DNA from: Streptomyces sp. F001
Lineage (GTDB): Bacteria; Actinomycetota; Actinomycetes; Streptomycetales; Streptomycetaceae
Direction of reading: 5' to 3'
Assembly (NCBI RefSeq): GCF_004187715.1
Contig: NZ_QZWF01000001.1
Span: 744,001 to 808,000 of the forward strand
Length of the DNA stretch: 64,000 bases
Part shown: one piece after another, positions 8,161-17,959 of the stretch
How positions within the stretch are numbered: the first letter of the stretch is position 1
Layout of the letters: every line of letters begins with the position of its first letter
Notes under the pieces: model-generated
What the model was told of the DNA's origin: nothing
Seen by the model: only the letters and a program-made list of their open reading frames with translations
Databases searched by the model: none
Translations under genes and position numbers: made by a program

Positions 8161-8439
8161 TGCCCTCTTCCACTTCTTCCGGGCGCTCCGAGGCGCAATC
8201 CCCTCACCCTCGGTCACCATGCGCAGTGTGCGCCCCCTCTGCTCCCACCTCGCCGAACGGCCGGTGCGGCACCCTTCGGCGGGCACCGACCCGCGGGTAC
8301 GATGCCCTCGGTGCGACCTGCGGACGGCTGCTCCGCGCACCGTTGCAACTCCGGTCCGCGGCACAGCGGTTGGACCGAGTCGGTCGGCGGGCGACGGCCC
8401 GGCGGCGAACCAGCGGGGGCAGGTTTGTGGGGGGACGTG

Positions 8440-10305
8440 ATGGACTTCGGCACGCAGGGCCCCGAGGCCCCTGCCGACCTCGCCTGGCTGCGAGGCGTGG
8501 ACGCCTACACGATGGGCGCCTATCCGCAGGCGGAGGAGGAGTTCCGGACCGCGGTACGGCTGGATCCCGGGATGGCCGACGGCTGGCTGGGGCTGCACGC
8601 GCTGCGCGTGGACACGACGACCGCGCTGCTCAGGATGTTCCGCCACCGTGAGCGCTTCGGGGAACAGCGCAGCCGGCACCGCCGCACGCTCAACTCCTGG
8701 TACTGGCTGGGCTGGTGGGTGCAGCCCGTGCTGGAGAGCCCGCGCGATCTGCTGCTCGCGCACGCCTCGCACTGGCTGGACGGCCGCCACGTCCCGGAAC
8801 TCGATCGCGCGCTCGCCGGTCTGCCGCCCGTCGACACCGATCCGCAGGTGCGCTTCCTGCATGCCTGCCGCGCCTATCTGGTGAAGGACTGGGAGCAGTT
8901 GGTGCGGCACACCGATCCGCTGCTGGGCGATCCCCTGCTCGGCATCGAGGCCGGTCTGTTCGGCGGCATGGCCCGGGTCCGCCTCGAGATGTACGGACAG
9001 GCCGAGCCACTGCTGTCGGCGGCCCTGATGCGCTGCCGCAGCGAGCAGCCGCAGCGCAAGGAGCTGCGCTACTGGCTGGCCCGCGCCCACGAGGGCACCG
9101 GCCGCTCGGCCGCCGCGCTCCCGCTGTACCGGGCGGTGCACCGTGTCGACCCCGCGTTCATGGACACTTCGGCCCGGCTGGCGGCGATCGCCGAGGGGGA
9201 CGGGTACGACGACGCCACCGACCTCGCCGCGATCGCCCTCGCCGGGACCGGGCAGGACAGCCTGGACGGCCCCGACGCACTCGATCCGCTCTACGGCAGC
9301 GAGAGCCGGGACCTCAAGCTCTCCGAGCCCGGCCTGCCGCCGACCGGGCCCCCGCCCTCGGTCACCGACCCGACGGTGCGGGAGAAGAACACCGGGCCCG
9401 CGCCGTCGCTGCCCGCCGGACCGACCGACCCCGCATTACTCGAGGAGGCGCTCGCCGAGCTCGAGCGCATGGTGGGCCTGGAGCCGGTGAAACGCCAGGT
9501 CAAAGCGCTGTCCGCGCAGTTGAACATGGCACGGCTGCGGGCCGTGCAGGGACTGCCCGTCCAGCCGCCCAAGCGGCACTTCGTCTTCTCCGGCCCCTCC
9601 GGCACCGGCAAGACCACGGTCGCCCGCATCCTGGGCCGGGTCTTCTACGCCCTCGGCCTGCTCGGCGGTGACCATCTCGTGGAGGCCCAGCGGGCCGACC
9701 TGGTCGGCGAGTACCTGGGGCAGACCGCCGTGAAGGCCAACGAACTGATCGACTCCGCGCTCGGCGGTGTGCTCTTCGTCGACGAGGCGTACTCGCTCTC
9801 CAACTCCGGTTACGGCAAGGGCGACGCGTACGGCGACGAGGCGCTCCAGGTACTGCTGAAGCGGGCCGAGGACAACCGCGACCACCTCGTGGTGATCCTG
9901 GCCGGCTATCCGGAGGGCATGGACCGCCTCCTCGCCGCCAACCCCGGCCTGTCCTCCCGCTTCACCACCCGCGTCGACTTCCCGTCGTACCGGCCCCTCG
10001 AGCTCACCGCGATCGGCGAGGTGCTGGCCGCGGAGAACGGGGACGTGTGGGACGAGGAGTCCCTGGACGAGCTGCGGTCGATCGCGGGTCACGTCGTCGA
10101 CCAGGGGTGGATCGACGAGCTGGGCAACGGGCGGTTCCTGCGGACGCTGTACGAGAAGAGCTGCGCGTACCGGGATCTGCGGTTGTCGGCGTATCCGGGG
10201 GTGTTGTCGCGGGATGATTTGTCGACTTTGCGGTTGCCGGATCTGATGCAGGCGTATGGAGAGGTGCTGTCGGGGCGGGGGCCGCAGGATCCGTCGGCCA
10301 TGTGA
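8440..10305 (+). CDS. EccA/SpoVK-like AAA+ ATPase with N-terminal helical repeat domain
   Basis: 621 residues. Residues 1-290 are TPR-like helical repeats (AYTMGAYPQAEEEFRTAVRL at the start). A Pro-rich linker follows, then a CbxX/CfqX-type AAA+ domain: Walker A FSGPSGTGKTTVARIL (about 383), EYLGQTAVKANELI, Walker B GVLFVDEAY (about 445), an arginine finger region NPGLSSRFTTRVDFPSY and a C-terminal lid. This order matches EccA, the cytosolic chaperone-type ATPase of ESX (type VII) secretion, but no ESX genes are visible nearby. The ATG at 8440 follows GGGGGAC; the frame is open further upstream without a domain. ATPase is confident; an ESX role is not. Confidence 0.88.
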   Translation: MDFGTQGPEAPADLAWLRGVDAYTMGAYPQAEEEFRTAVRLDPGMADGWLGLHALRVDTTTALLRMFRHRERFGEQRSRHRRTLNSWYWLGWWVQPVLESPRDLLLAHASHWLDGRHVPELDRALAGLPPVDTDPQVRFLHACRAYLVKDWEQLVRHTDPLLGDPLLGIEAGLFGGMARVRLEMYGQAEPLLSAALMRCRSEQPQRKELRYWLARAHEGTGRSAAALPLYRAVHRVDPAFMDTSARLAAIAEGDGYDDATDLAAIALAGTGQDSLDGPDALDPLYGSESRDLKLSEPGLPPTGPPPSVTDPTVREKNTGPAPSLPAGPTDPALLEEALAELERMVGLEPVKRQVKALSAQLNMARLRAVQGLPVQPPKRHFVFSGPSGTGKTTVARILGRVFYALGLLGGDHLVEAQRADLVGEYLGQTAVKANELIDSALGGVLFVDEAYSLSNSGYGKGDAYGDEALQVLLKRAEDNRDHLVVILAGYPEGMDRLLAANPGLSSRFTTRVDFPSYRPLELTAIGEVLAAENGDVWDEESLDELRSIAGHVVDQGWIDELGNGRFLRTLYEKSCAYRDLRLSAYPGVLSRDDLSTLRLPDLMQAYGEVLSGRGPQDPSAM

Positions 10306-10333
10306 CGCCATACGCAGCTGCGGGCAGTCGTGC

Positions 10334-10412
10334 CTCCCCCAGTGCCTTAAGGGCCTGGGGGACCCCCAGGGCGATGGGGTCCCCCGCTCGAGCGAAGCCG
10401 AGAGTGGGGGAG
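10334..10412. repeat. Streptomyces-type nested palindromic intergenic repeat / terminator
   Basis: Outer arms CTCCCCCA (10334-10341) and TGGGGGAG (10405-10412) enclose a perfect hairpin CCTGGGGG / CCCCCAGG (10354-10370) and the segment GCTCGAGCGAAGCCGAGA. This GC-rich folded sequence is of a kind I associate with dispersed intergenic repeats in streptomycetes. It lies between the convergent AAA+ gene and the first CNNM-like gene and can act as a two-way terminator. Confidence 0.6.
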
Positions 10413-10480
10413 GGTGGGCGCAGCGGCACCCCGCCGGCGCGGGCGAGCAAGACCCCGCCCGCACCAGCATCGGGCACCGC

Positions 10481-11550
10481 TCAGCCGGCCAGCACCTCCT
10501 CCGGCGCCCACTCCCCCGCGGCTCCGGCATCTGTCGATGCGCCGGATCCCGCACCTCCCCCACCAGCAGCTCCAGTACGTCCTCCAGCGCCACCAGCCCC
10601 AGCACCTTGCCCGCCCCGTCCGCCACCTGCGCAAGATGCGTGGCGGCCCGGCGCATCACCGTCAGCGCGTCGTCCAGCGCAAGCTCGGACCGCAACGTCG
10701 TCATGGGCCGCCAGAGATGCTGCGGAACCGCCCGTTCGGAGTCCTCGAGGTCGAGTACGTCCTTCACGTGCAGGTACCCCATGAAGGCGCCGTTCTCCGC
10801 GGCCACCGGGAAGCGGGAGTAGCCGGTGCGGGCGGTCAGCTCGATGATCCGGCCCGGCGTGACCGAGGGGCTGACCGTGATCAGCGACTCACGTCGGAGG
10901 AGGACGTCGGTGACCGGGCGGGAGCCCAGCTCCAGGGCGTCCTCCAGGCGCTCGGCCTCCTCGGGGTCGAGCAGGCCGGCCTGGCCGGAATCCTCCACGA
11001 GCCGGTTGAGCTGCTCGCTGGTGAAGACCGCCTCCACCTCGTCCTTGGGCTCGACACGGAACAGTCGCAGAACGGCCCGGGAGCAGGCACCGAGGGCGAC
11101 CGTGATCGGCCGGCACAGCCGGGCGAAGGCGACCAGGCCCGGGCTGAGCCACAGCGCCGCCTTCTCCGGAGCCGCCATTGCCAGGTTCTTCGGGACCATC
11201 TCGCCGATGACCAGGTGGAAGAAGACGACGGTGGCGAGGGCGATGACGTACCCCAGCGGGTGCACCATCGCGTGCGGCAGATGGATCCACTCGAAGACCG
11301 GCTCCAGCAGATGGGCCACCGTCGGCTCGGCGACCGCGCCCAGGGTCAGCGAGCAGACGGTGATGCCGAACTGTGCGGCGGCCATCATCTGCGGCAGCCG
11401 CTCCAGGCCGTACAGCACCTGCCGGGCCCGGGCGGTGCCGAGCGGTTCGATCTGGCTGCGGCGCACCGAGACCAGTGCGAACTCGGCGCCCACGAAGAAG
11501 CCGTTGGCGAGCACGAGCAGCGCGGCGAACAGGAGTTGGAGCACGCTCAT
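10481..11550 (-). CDS. CNNM/CorC (HlyC)-type membrane protein, frameshift near the C terminus
   Basis: A CNNM (DUF21) membrane domain (MSVLQLLFAALLVLANGFFV, four TM segments to about residue 145) is followed by two CBS domains (EAVFTSEQLNRLVEDSGQAG; GYSRFPVAAENGAFMGYLHV). The frame then reads through into repeat DNA and the antisense of the AAA+ gene. Adding one base to the C5 run at 10513-10517 gives the tail GEWAPEEVLAG and a stop at 10481, a normal length of about 356 residues. It lacks the C-terminal CorC_HlyC domain. Proposed role is metal (Mg/Co) transport. Its ATG overlaps the stop of the upstream paralogue (ATGA), so the pair is one operon. Confidence 0.82.
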
Positions 11551-12878
11551 CGCACGGCCTCCATGACAGGGGCGATGCGCACGATGCGTACCCGCTCGGC
11601 GCGGTAGTGCCCGACCTGGCGCACGGCCAGCCGCCAGCCGGGGAGTTCGGCCCGGTCGCCGACGGCCGGGATCCGGCCGAGCAGATCGGCGACCAGTCCT
11701 GCGACCGTCTCGTACGGGCCCTCGGGCACGTCGAGGCCGATGCGCCGCAGGACGTCGATCCGGCAGCTGCCGTCGGCGTCCCAGGCAGGGCGGCCGTCCT
11801 CCGACGGAGCGGCGGCGAGTTCGGGCTGTTCGTCGAGCACGTCGTCGTGCTCGTCACGGACCTCGCCGACGATCTCCTCGACGATGTCCTCCAGGGTGAC
11901 CACGCCGGCCGTGCCGCCGTACTCGTCGACGACGACCGCGATCGGCTGCTCGCTGCGCAGTCGGGCGAGCAGCGGCCGGACCGGCAGTGTCTCCGGGACG
12001 AGCAGCGGCGGCCGGGCGATCCGGCCCACGGGGGTGCGCAGCCGCTCGGAGGACAAGACGGCCAGGGCGTCCTTGAGGTGGACCATGCCGACGATTTCGT
12101 CGATCTTCTCCCGGTAGACGGGGAAGCGGGACAGGCCGGTGGCGCGGGTCAGGTTGACCACGTCCGCGGCGGTCGCCGAGGACTGGAGCGCGCTCACCTT
12201 CACGCGCGGGGTCATGACGTGCTGTGCGGTCAGCTCGCCGAGCGACAGCGTCCGTACGAAGAGGTCCGCGGTGTCCTGTTCCAGGGCACCTGCGCGCGCG
12301 GAGTGCCGGGCCAGGGAGACGAGTTCGCCGGGGGTGCGGGCGGAGGCCAGCTCCTCGGTGGGCTCGATGCCCAGGGCGCGGACCAGGCGGTTGGCGACGG
12401 CGTTCAGTGCGGCGATCACCGGCCGGAACACGCGCGCGAAGACATGCTGCGGGCCCGCGACGAAGCGTGCGACCTGCAGCGGCCGGGACACCGCCCAGTT
12501 CTTGGGTACAAGTTCGCCGACCACCATCTGCACGGCCGAGGCCAGCAGCATGCCGACGACGACGGCCACGCCGGGCACGGCGCCCTCGGGTATGCCGACG
12601 GCCGTGAACGGACCGTCCAGCAGCCGGGCGAGCGCCGGTTCGGCGAGCATGCCGACGACGAGGGAGGTGATGGTGATGCCGAGCTGGGTGCCGGAGAGCT
12701 GGAAGGACAGTTCCTTCAGCGACTCGACGACCCGATGGGCGCGTCGGTCGCCCTCGGCGGCGGCCTTCTCGGCGTCCGGGCGGTCGACCGTCACCAGGCC
12801 GAACTCGGCGGCCACGAAGAAGCCGTTGGCGAGAATGAGCAGGAACGCGGCTGCCAGGAGCAGCAGAGGGAGGGTCAT
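11547..12878 (-). CDS. CNNM/CorC (HlyC)-type membrane protein with CBS and CorC domains
   Basis: 443 residues. The N-terminal DUF21/CNNM domain has about four TM segments (MTLPLLLLAAAFLLILANGF; VVGMLLASAVQMVVGELVPK). Two CBS domains follow (TAQHVMTPRVKVSALQSSAT; AVVVDEYGGTAGVVTLEDIV). The C-terminal CorC_HlyC transporter-associated domain ends near LAVRQVGHYRAERVRIVRI. This full architecture is that of proteins proposed to export or sense Mg or Co; the older name hemolysin is misleading. The gene overlaps the next by 4 bp and is probably the larger subunit of a paired system. Confidence 0.9.
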   Translation of the reverse strand: MTLPLLLLAAAFLLILANGFFVAAEFGLVTVDRPDAEKAAAEGDRRAHRVVESLKELSFQLSGTQLGITITSLVVGMLAEPALARLLDGPFTAVGIPEGAVPGVAVVVGMLLASAVQMVVGELVPKNWAVSRPLQVARFVAGPQHVFARVFRPVIAALNAVANRLVRALGIEPTEELASARTPGELVSLARHSARAGALEQDTADLFVRTLSLGELTAQHVMTPRVKVSALQSSATAADVVNLTRATGLSRFPVYREKIDEIVGMVHLKDALAVLSSERLRTPVGRIARPPLLVPETLPVRPLLARLRSEQPIAVVVDEYGGTAGVVTLEDIVEEIVGEVRDEHDDVLDEQPELAAAPSEDGRPAWDADGSCRIDVLRRIGLDVPEGPYETVAGLVADLLGRIPAVGDRAELPGWRLAVRQVGHYRAERVRIVRIAPVMEAVR

Positions 12879-13003
12879 GATGCCGCCGCCCGTGCGCTAT
12901 GTCGGCAGGGGGCGGCGCAGGTACTGCAGGACGATCCGTCCATCGCCGGAGGGAGTCACTCCTCGGGTAGCAGGAACCCCTGCGCACCGGCCGGCACCAC
13001 AGG

Positions 13004-13032
13004 GGCGGAGGCGCAACGGACACGCCTCCGCC
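13004..13032 (-). terminator. Intrinsic terminator after the rib-his run
   Basis: Perfect 10-bp stem GGCGGAGGCG (13004-13013) / CGCCTCCGCC (13023-13032), 60 bases past the stop of the PH-domain gene. The 213-bp gap 12879-13092 otherwise holds nothing I can identify except possible promoter sequence for the CNNM pair. Confidence 0.65.
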
Positions 13033-13092
13033 AACAGATTAATCAAGACACCGGCCGATACGGCAGGGTGAACGGCCCGGAGTCGGCCCGAG

Positions 13093-13545
13093 TCAGCTGT
13101 GATGTTGCCCGGCCCGGGCCTCGACCAGCGCTCGCAGCGCCCGGGCGTCGGCGATGGCGTGCTCCTTGGCGATGCCCGGCTGGATGCCGATCGCGGCCAG
13201 GCTGGTGCCGTCGCTGAGGTCGAGGAACACCCAGGGGTCGCCGACCCGCAGATGTACCTGGACGATTTCCGCCCAGGCCAGCCGACGCGTACTGGCGAAG
13301 TTGACGACCGTGACACCGGATTCGTCGGCGACGACCTTCGGCCGGGCCAGCACCAGCACCACCGCCGACAGAAGCGCCGCGGTGAGCACGAAGCTGAGCC
13401 GCTCGGCCGTGCTGAGCCGGTCCAGCAGCAGCGCGACCAGCAATACGGTCACGAAGATCGCGACGGCCGCGGTGAGCAGTACGGCGCGGGTGCGGCCCGG
13501 CCGGAAGGTGACGGGCAGCTCGGGAAGAGGGGTCGAGTCCGGCAT
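13093..13545 (-). CDS. Membrane-anchored PH domain protein (bacterial PH6-like)
   Basis: 150 residues. Two adjacent hydrophobic segments near the N terminus (AVLLTAAVAIFVTVLLVALL and SFVLTAALLSAVVLVLA) are followed by a small beta-rich bacterial PH domain (KVVADESGVTVVNFASTRRL, AWAEIVQVHLRVGDPWVFLD). The function is unknown. It lies 16 bases after hisG on the same strand and is presumably cotranscribed with it. Confidence 0.78.
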   Translation of the reverse strand: MPDSTPLPELPVTFRPGRTRAVLLTAAVAIFVTVLLVALLLDRLSTAERLSFVLTAALLSAVVLVLARPKVVADESGVTVVNFASTRRLAWAEIVQVHLRVGDPWVFLDLSDGTSLAAIGIQPGIAKEHAIADARALRALVEARAGQHHS

Positions 13546-13561
13546 GGGTGTGTGGCGCCCC

Positions 13562-14410
13562 TCAGAGACGGCAGGCGTGGATGGCGGTGGTCAGGATGGC
13601 CCGCGCGCCGATGGCGTACAGGTCGTCCATGATCCGCTGGGCGTCCTTGGACGGCACCATGGCGCGGACCGCGACCCAGCCCTCGTTGTGCAGCGGCGAG
13701 ATGGTCGGGCCCTCCAGGCCGGGGGTGATGGCGACGGCCTGTTCCAGGTGCTCGGCGCGGCAGTCGTAGTCCATCATCACGTACGTCCGGGCCACCAGGA
13801 CGCCCTGCAGCCGGCGCAGGAACTGCTGCACCTTGGGCTCCTCGGTGTCCGCCCCGACCCGCCGGACGACGATGGCCTCGGACTTCATGATCGGCTCGCC
13901 GATGACCTCCAGGCCCGCGTTGCGCAGCGAGGTGCCGGTCTCGACGACGTCCGCGATGACCTCGGCGACGCCGAGCTCGATGGCGGTCTCGACGGCGCCG
14001 TCGAGGTGGACGACGGAGGCGTCGATGCCGTTGTCGGCGAGGTGCTTGGCGACGATGCCCTCGTACGAGGTGGCGACGGTGCTGCCGTTCAGGTCCTCCA
14101 CGCCGTTCGCCGTGCCGGGCCTGGTGGCGTAGCGGAAGGTGGAGCGGGCGAAGCCGAGCGGGAGGATCTCCTCGGCGTTGGCTCCGGAGTCGATCAGCAG
14201 GTCGCGGCCGGTGATGCCGATGTCGAGGCGGCCGGAGGAGACGTAGATCGCGATGTCGCGGGGGCGGAGGTAGAAGAACTCGACCTCGTTCTCCGGGTCG
14301 ACGATCCGCAGTTCCTTGGTCTCCCGGCGCTGCTGGTAGCCGGCCTCATGCAGCATCTCCGCCGCAGGGCCGGACAGTGAACCCTTGTTGGGGACGGCGA
14401 TGCGCAGCAT
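13562..14410 (-). CDS. hisG: ATP phosphoribosyltransferase
   Basis: 282 residues, the long HisG form with a C-terminal ACT-like regulatory domain that allows feedback by histidine. It begins MLRIAVPNKGSLSGPAAEML. The phosphoribosyl-binding region is IADVVETGTSLRNAGLEVIG, and the regulatory domain starts near VMMDYDCRAEHLEQAVAITP. It catalyses the first step of histidine synthesis, ATP plus PRPP to phosphoribosyl-ATP. hisE lies 45 bp upstream, so the first two steps are encoded together, directly after the riboflavin genes. Confidence 0.95.
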   Translation of the reverse strand: MLRIAVPNKGSLSGPAAEMLHEAGYQQRRETKELRIVDPENEVEFFYLRPRDIAIYVSSGRLDIGITGRDLLIDSGANAEEILPLGFARSTFRYATRPGTANGVEDLNGSTVATSYEGIVAKHLADNGIDASVVHLDGAVETAIELGVAEVIADVVETGTSLRNAGLEVIGEPIMKSEAIVVRRVGADTEEPKVQQFLRRLQGVLVARTYVMMDYDCRAEHLEQAVAITPGLEGPTISPLHNEGWVAVRAMVPSKDAQRIMDDLYAIGARAILTTAIHACRL

Positions 14411-14455
14411 GAGGTCGGCTTCCTTTGCGTGGTTTCTTACGGGAACGGGTGCGGC

Positions 14456-14728
14456 TTACAGGTGGGCGTAGACGTCGTCCAGGGAGATCCCGCGGGCGAC
14501 CATCATCACCTGGACGTGGTACAGCAGCTGCGAGATCTCCTCGGCGGCCGCCTCCTTGCCCTCGTACTCGGCGGCCATCCAGACCTCGGCGGCCTCCTCG
14601 ACGACCTTCTTGCCGATGGCATGGACACCCTTCCCGACCAGCTCTGCGGTGCGGGAAGTGGCGGGGTCGCCGTTGGCGGCCTTGTGCTGGAGCTCGGTGA
14701 AGAGCTCCTCGAACGTCTTCTTGGACAT
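14456..14728 (-). CDS. hisE: Phosphoribosyl-ATP pyrophosphatase
   Basis: 90 residues, typical of stand-alone HisE, an all-alpha MazG-like enzyme. The metal-binding helix [20 protein letters not shown] and the second helix [20 protein letters not shown] are clear. It hydrolyses phosphoribosyl-ATP to phosphoribosyl-AMP, the second step of histidine synthesis. The ATG at 14728 ([10 protein letters not shown]) is preferred over an in-frame GTG at 14740. It lies 34 bp after ribH and 45 bp before hisG. Confidence 0.95.
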   Translation of the reverse strand: MSKKTFEELFTELQHKAANGDPATSRTAELVGKGVHAIGKKVVEEAAEVWMAAEYEGKEAAAEEISQLLYHVQVMMVARGISLDDVYAHL

Positions 14729-14762
14729 GGTGGCGCCCACTTTACGCGGTGTACCGGGCGGC

Positions 14763-15248
14763 CTAACGCCATGGTTCAGATACTGAGCGGAGGGTGGCCG
14801 CCGTGGCCACCGCCGCCGTCACCGCCTCGTGGCCCTTGTCCTCGTTGGAGCCGGACAGACCCGCGCGGTCCAGGGCCTGCTCCTCGGTGTCGCAGGTCAG
14901 CACGCCGAAGCCGACGGGGACGCCGGTGTCGACGGAGACCTGGGTGAGGCCCTGGGTGACGCCCTGGCACACGTACTCGAAGTGGGGGGTGCCGCCGCGG
15001 ATGACGACGCCGAGGGCGACGATCGCGTCGTAGCCCCGGCCGGCGAGGACCTTGGCGACGACCGGCAGCTCCCAGCTGCCGGGGACCCGGAGCAGGGTCG
15101 GCTCGTCGATGCCGAGGTCGTGCAGGGCGCGCAGGGCGCCGTCGACCAGACCGTCCATCACCTTCTCGTGCCACTGCGCCGCGACCACGGCGACCCGCAG
15201 GTCACCCACATTGCGTACGGACAGTTCCGGTGCGCCCTTGCCGCTCAC
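14763..15248 (-). CDS. ribH: 6,7-dimethyl-8-ribityllumazine synthase
   Basis: 161 residues, usual length. The substrate loop [20 protein letters not shown], the [20 protein letters not shown] segment (with the catalytic His) and [20 protein letters not shown] with NEDKGHEA are diagnostic. It condenses 3,4-dihydroxy-2-butanone 4-phosphate with the pyrimidinedione to the lumazine and assembles as an icosahedral shell. It lies 25 bp after ribBA in the FMN-riboswitch operon. Confidence 0.96.
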   Translation of the reverse strand: MSGKGAPELSVRNVGDLRVAVVAAQWHEKVMDGLVDGALRALHDLGIDEPTLLRVPGSWELPVVAKVLAGRGYDAIVALGVVIRGGTPHFEYVCQGVTQGLTQVSVDTGVPVGFGVLTCDTEEQALDRAGLSGSNEDKGHEAVTAAVATAATLRSVSEPWR

Positions 15249-15273
15249 GTTCTCGTGTCTCCTCGTTGTTCGC

Positions 15274-16572
15274 TTACTGGTTGCTGCAGGTGGACACGGC
15301 AGGCGTGTCCAGCCACGGCAGGTCGTGCCCCATCCGGTCCCGCTTGGTGCGCAGGTAGCGGAGGTTGTGCTCGCCCGCCTGGACGGGCATCGGCTCGCGG
15401 TCGGTGACCTCGATGCCGTGCCGGACGAGCGCGTCGGTCTTCTCGGGGTTGTTGGTCATCAGGCGCACGCTGCGGACTTTGAGGTCCGTCAGGATCTGCG
15501 CGCCGGCGGCGTAGTCCCGGGCGTCGGCGGGCAGGCCGAGCTCCAGGTTGGCGTCGAGGGTGTCGCGGCCGCGCTCCTGCAGCTCGTACGCCCGGAGCTT
15601 CGACAGCAGTCCGATGCCGCGGCCCTCGTGCCCGCGCAGGTAGACGACGACTCCCCGGCCCTCGGCCTGGATGCGCTCGAGGGCGGTCTCCAGCTGGGGG
15701 CCGCAGTCGCAGCGCAGGGAGTGGAAGATGTCGCCGGTGAGGCATTCGGAGTGGACGCGGACGACAACGTCCTCGCCGTCGCCGATCTCACCGTGCACCA
15801 GGGCGACGTGCTCGACGCCGTCGACGGTGGAGCGGTAGCCGTACGCCGTGAAGGTGCCGTGGGCGGTGGGGAGCTGTGTCTGTGCCTCGCGGCGGACGGT
15901 GGGCTCGGAGCTGCGGCGGTAGGCGATCAGGTCCTCGATGGAGATGATCGTCAGGCCGTGCTTGCGGGCGAACGGGACGAGTTCGGGCAGGCGCAGCATC
16001 TGGCCGTCCTCACCGGCGATCTCGACGATGGCGCCGGCCGGGCGCAGGCCCGCGAGGCGGGCGAGGTCGACGGCGGCCTCCGTGTGCCCGTTGCGGACCA
16101 GCACGCCGCCGGGCTTGGCGCGCAGCGGGAAGATGTGGCCGGGGCGGACCAGGTCGGCGGGCTCGGCCGTGCCGCTCGCCAGCAGCTGAAGGGTGGTCGC
16201 CCGGTCGGATGCGGAGATCCCGGTGCTCACACCGTGAACGGCCGAGGCGTCCACGGAGACCGTGAACGCGGTCTTCATCGACTCGGTGTTCTCCTCGACC
16301 ATCTGCGGGAGGCGCAGCCGGTCCAGTTCCGCACCCTCCATGGGGGCGCAGATCAGGCCGCGGCACTCGCTCATCATGAAGGCGACGATCTCGGGGGTCG
16401 CCTTCTCGGCGGCGATGACGAGGTCGCCCTCGTTCTCCCGGTCCTCGTCGTCGACGACCACGACCGGGCGGCCGGCCGCGATGTCGGCGATGGCCTGCTC
16501 GATCGGGTCGAGGGTGAGGTCGTCGCTGTCGTCGGTGTAGTCGGTGCGGTAGAGGATCGGGGCCGCGCTCAT
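15274..16572 (-). CDS. ribBA: Bifunctional 3,4-dihydroxy-2-butanone 4-phosphate synthase / GTP cyclohydrolase II
   Basis: 432 residues. The N-terminal DHBP synthase half (about 1-215) has the acidic site [18 protein letters not shown]. The C-terminal GTP cyclohydrolase II half has the zinc site [20 protein letters not shown] and the phosphate-binding [16 protein letters not shown]. It feeds both branches of riboflavin synthesis from ribulose 5-phosphate and GTP. The ATG at 16572 overlaps the stop of the transporter gene (ATGA), so translation is coupled. The frame is open far upstream, but only this start gives the family N terminus. Confidence 0.96.
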   Translation of the reverse strand: MSAAPILYRTDYTDDSDDLTLDPIEQAIADIAAGRPVVVVDDEDRENEGDLVIAAEKATPEIVAFMMSECRGLICAPMEGAELDRLRLPQMVEENTESMKTAFTVSVDASAVHGVSTGISASDRATTLQLLASGTAEPADLVRPGHIFPLRAKPGGVLVRNGHTEAAVDLARLAGLRPAGAIVEIAGEDGQMLRLPELVPFARKHGLTIISIEDLIAYRRSSEPTVRREAQTQLPTAHGTFTAYGYRSTVDGVEHVALVHGEIGDGEDVVVRVHSECLTGDIFHSLRCDCGPQLETALERIQAEGRGVVVYLRGHEGRGIGLLSKLRAYELQERGRDTLDANLELGLPADARDYAAGAQILTDLKVRSVRLMTNNPEKTDALVRHGIEVTDREPMPVQAGEHNLRYLRTKRDRMGHDLPWLDTPAVSTCSNQ

Positions 16573-17210
16573 GCCGGCGCTCCTTCCAGGACGGGCCGCG
16601 CGTCCTTGCGGGACCGCAGCCACCAGTCGCGCATGCCCCACAGGACGAGTGCGCCGTAGATGACGTAGACGAAGCCGGAAAAGGCGTAGCCGTTGGCGAA
16701 GTTGAGGGGCACGCCGACCAGGTCGACGAGCAGCCAGGCGAACCAGAACTCGACCATCCCGCGCGCCTGGGCGTACATGGCGACGATGGTGCCGACGAAG
16801 ATGTAGGCGTCCGGCCAGGGGTCCCAGGACAGGGTCGGGTAGGCGGTGAAGAGCAGGGCCACGGCGACCGTGCCGGCGGCGGCCGCGGCGATCATCGCCG
16901 CGCGCTCGCGCCAGGTGGCGAAGCGTACGGAGATACGGCCGTCCGCGGCCCGGCCCTTGCCGCGGTTCCACTGCCACCAGCCGTACAGCGCGACGGCCAT
17001 GACGACGACCTGCTTGCCGGCGCTGCCGGCGAGGTGGCCGTAGAACGCCGAGAAGAGGACGAGGCCGGACAGGAACTGCACCGGCCAGGTCCACAGGGAG
17101 CGCCGCCAGCCGAGGGCGAGGGTGATCAGACCGAGGACGTTGCCGACCATGTCCGACCAGATGATGTGCTGGCCGAAGAGGACGAACGCCTCGGAGTTGA
17201 GCCAGTTCAC
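16569..17210 (-). CDS. ribM: PnuC-family vitamin transporter, probable riboflavin transporter RibM
   Basis: 213 residues with about seven hydrophobic segments: [90 protein letters not shown] and [20 protein letters not shown]. The WQWNRG motif is typical of PnuC/PnuX. The homologue in the same operon position in Streptomyces davawensis (RibM) imports riboflavin, and the FMN riboswitch upstream supports that substrate here. The GTG at 17210 overlaps the ribE stop (GTGA). A nicotinamide riboside role is less likely in this context. Confidence 0.88.
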   Translation of the reverse strand: MNWLNSEAFVLFGQHIIWSDMVGNVLGLITLALGWRRSLWTWPVQFLSGLVLFSAFYGHLAGSAGKQVVVMAVALYGWWQWNRGKGRAADGRISVRFATWRERAAMIAAAAAGTVAVALLFTAYPTLSWDPWPDAYIFVGTIVAMYAQARGMVEFWFAWLLVDLVGVPLNFANGYAFSGFVYVIYGALVLWGMRDWWLRSRKDARPVLEGAPA

Positions 17211-17809
17211 TGGGCCGCCCCCTGGGCGCCCAGGAGCCGCTCGACGTACTTGGCGATGACGTCGACCTCGAGGTTGACCGGGTCGCCGGGCTGCTTCAGG
17301 CCGAGGGTGGTCAGGGCGAGGGTGGTGGGGATCAGACTGACGGTGAAGTGGTCGGAGCCCGCCTCGACGACGGTGAGGCTGATGCCGTCGACGGTGATGG
17401 AGCCCTTCTCGACGACATAGCGCGCGAGGTCCGCGGGGAGGGAGACCTTCACGATCTCCCAGTTCTCGGACGGCTTGCGTTCCAGGACGGTGCCGGTGCC
17501 GTCGACATGGCCCTGCACGATGTGCCCGCCGAGGCGGGCGCCCACGGCGGTGGGGCGTTCGAGGTTGACGCGGGAACCCGCGGTGAGGACGCCCAGGCTG
17601 GAGCGGTCGAGGGTTTCGGCCATGACGTCGGCGGTGAACTCGTCGCCTTCGTGGTCGACGACCGTGAGACAGACGCCGTTGACGGCGATGGAGTCGCCGT
17701 GCTTCGCACCCTCGGTGACGACGGGGCCGCGCAGCCGGAAGCGGGAGGCGTCGCCGAGGTTCTCGACGGCGGTGACTTCGCCCAGCTCTTCCACGATTCC
17801 GGTGAACAC
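17207..17809 (-). CDS. ribE: Riboflavin synthase, alpha chain
   Basis: 200 residues starting [20 protein letters not shown]. Two tandem lumazine-binding beta barrels are visible: the first with [20 protein letters not shown] and [15 protein letters not shown], the second with [20 protein letters not shown]. It dismutates two lumazines to riboflavin and the pyrimidinedione. The GTG at 17809 is preceded by an excellent ribosome binding site (GGCAGGAGGACC). It is the first gene after the FMN riboswitch, whose expression platform lies in the 150-bp leader. Confidence 0.96.
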   Translation of the reverse strand: MFTGIVEELGEVTAVENLGDASRFRLRGPVVTEGAKHGDSIAVNGVCLTVVDHEGDEFTADVMAETLDRSSLGVLTAGSRVNLERPTAVGARLGGHIVQGHVDGTGTVLERKPSENWEIVKVSLPADLARYVVEKGSITVDGISLTVVEAGSDHFTVSLIPTTLALTTLGLKQPGDPVNLEVDVIAKYVERLLGAQGAAQ

Positions 17810-17959
17810 TTCCCGGGTCCTCCTGCCTCTTCGGGCACGGACTCCGGGGCTGTCGCTGGACGACAGAATGTACGGGCTGTGGCACCGAGGACGACGCCGG
17901 ACAGAACCCGCCCTTGCTGGACGAGCCGATACGGCGGCGCGCACGAATGCCCGCCCGCC

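Noticed and set aside
9436..10480. Extension of the first CNNM-like protein to about 704 residues
   Set aside because: The extra part is translated from a palindromic repeat and the antisense of the AAA+ gene. A one-base shift at 10513-10517 gives a natural end.
12879..13003. Short minus-strand frame ending GRIVLQYLRRPLPT before the CNNM pair
   Set aside because: No start codon with a ribosome binding site, overlaps the terminator and has no family similarity; regarded as leader DNA.
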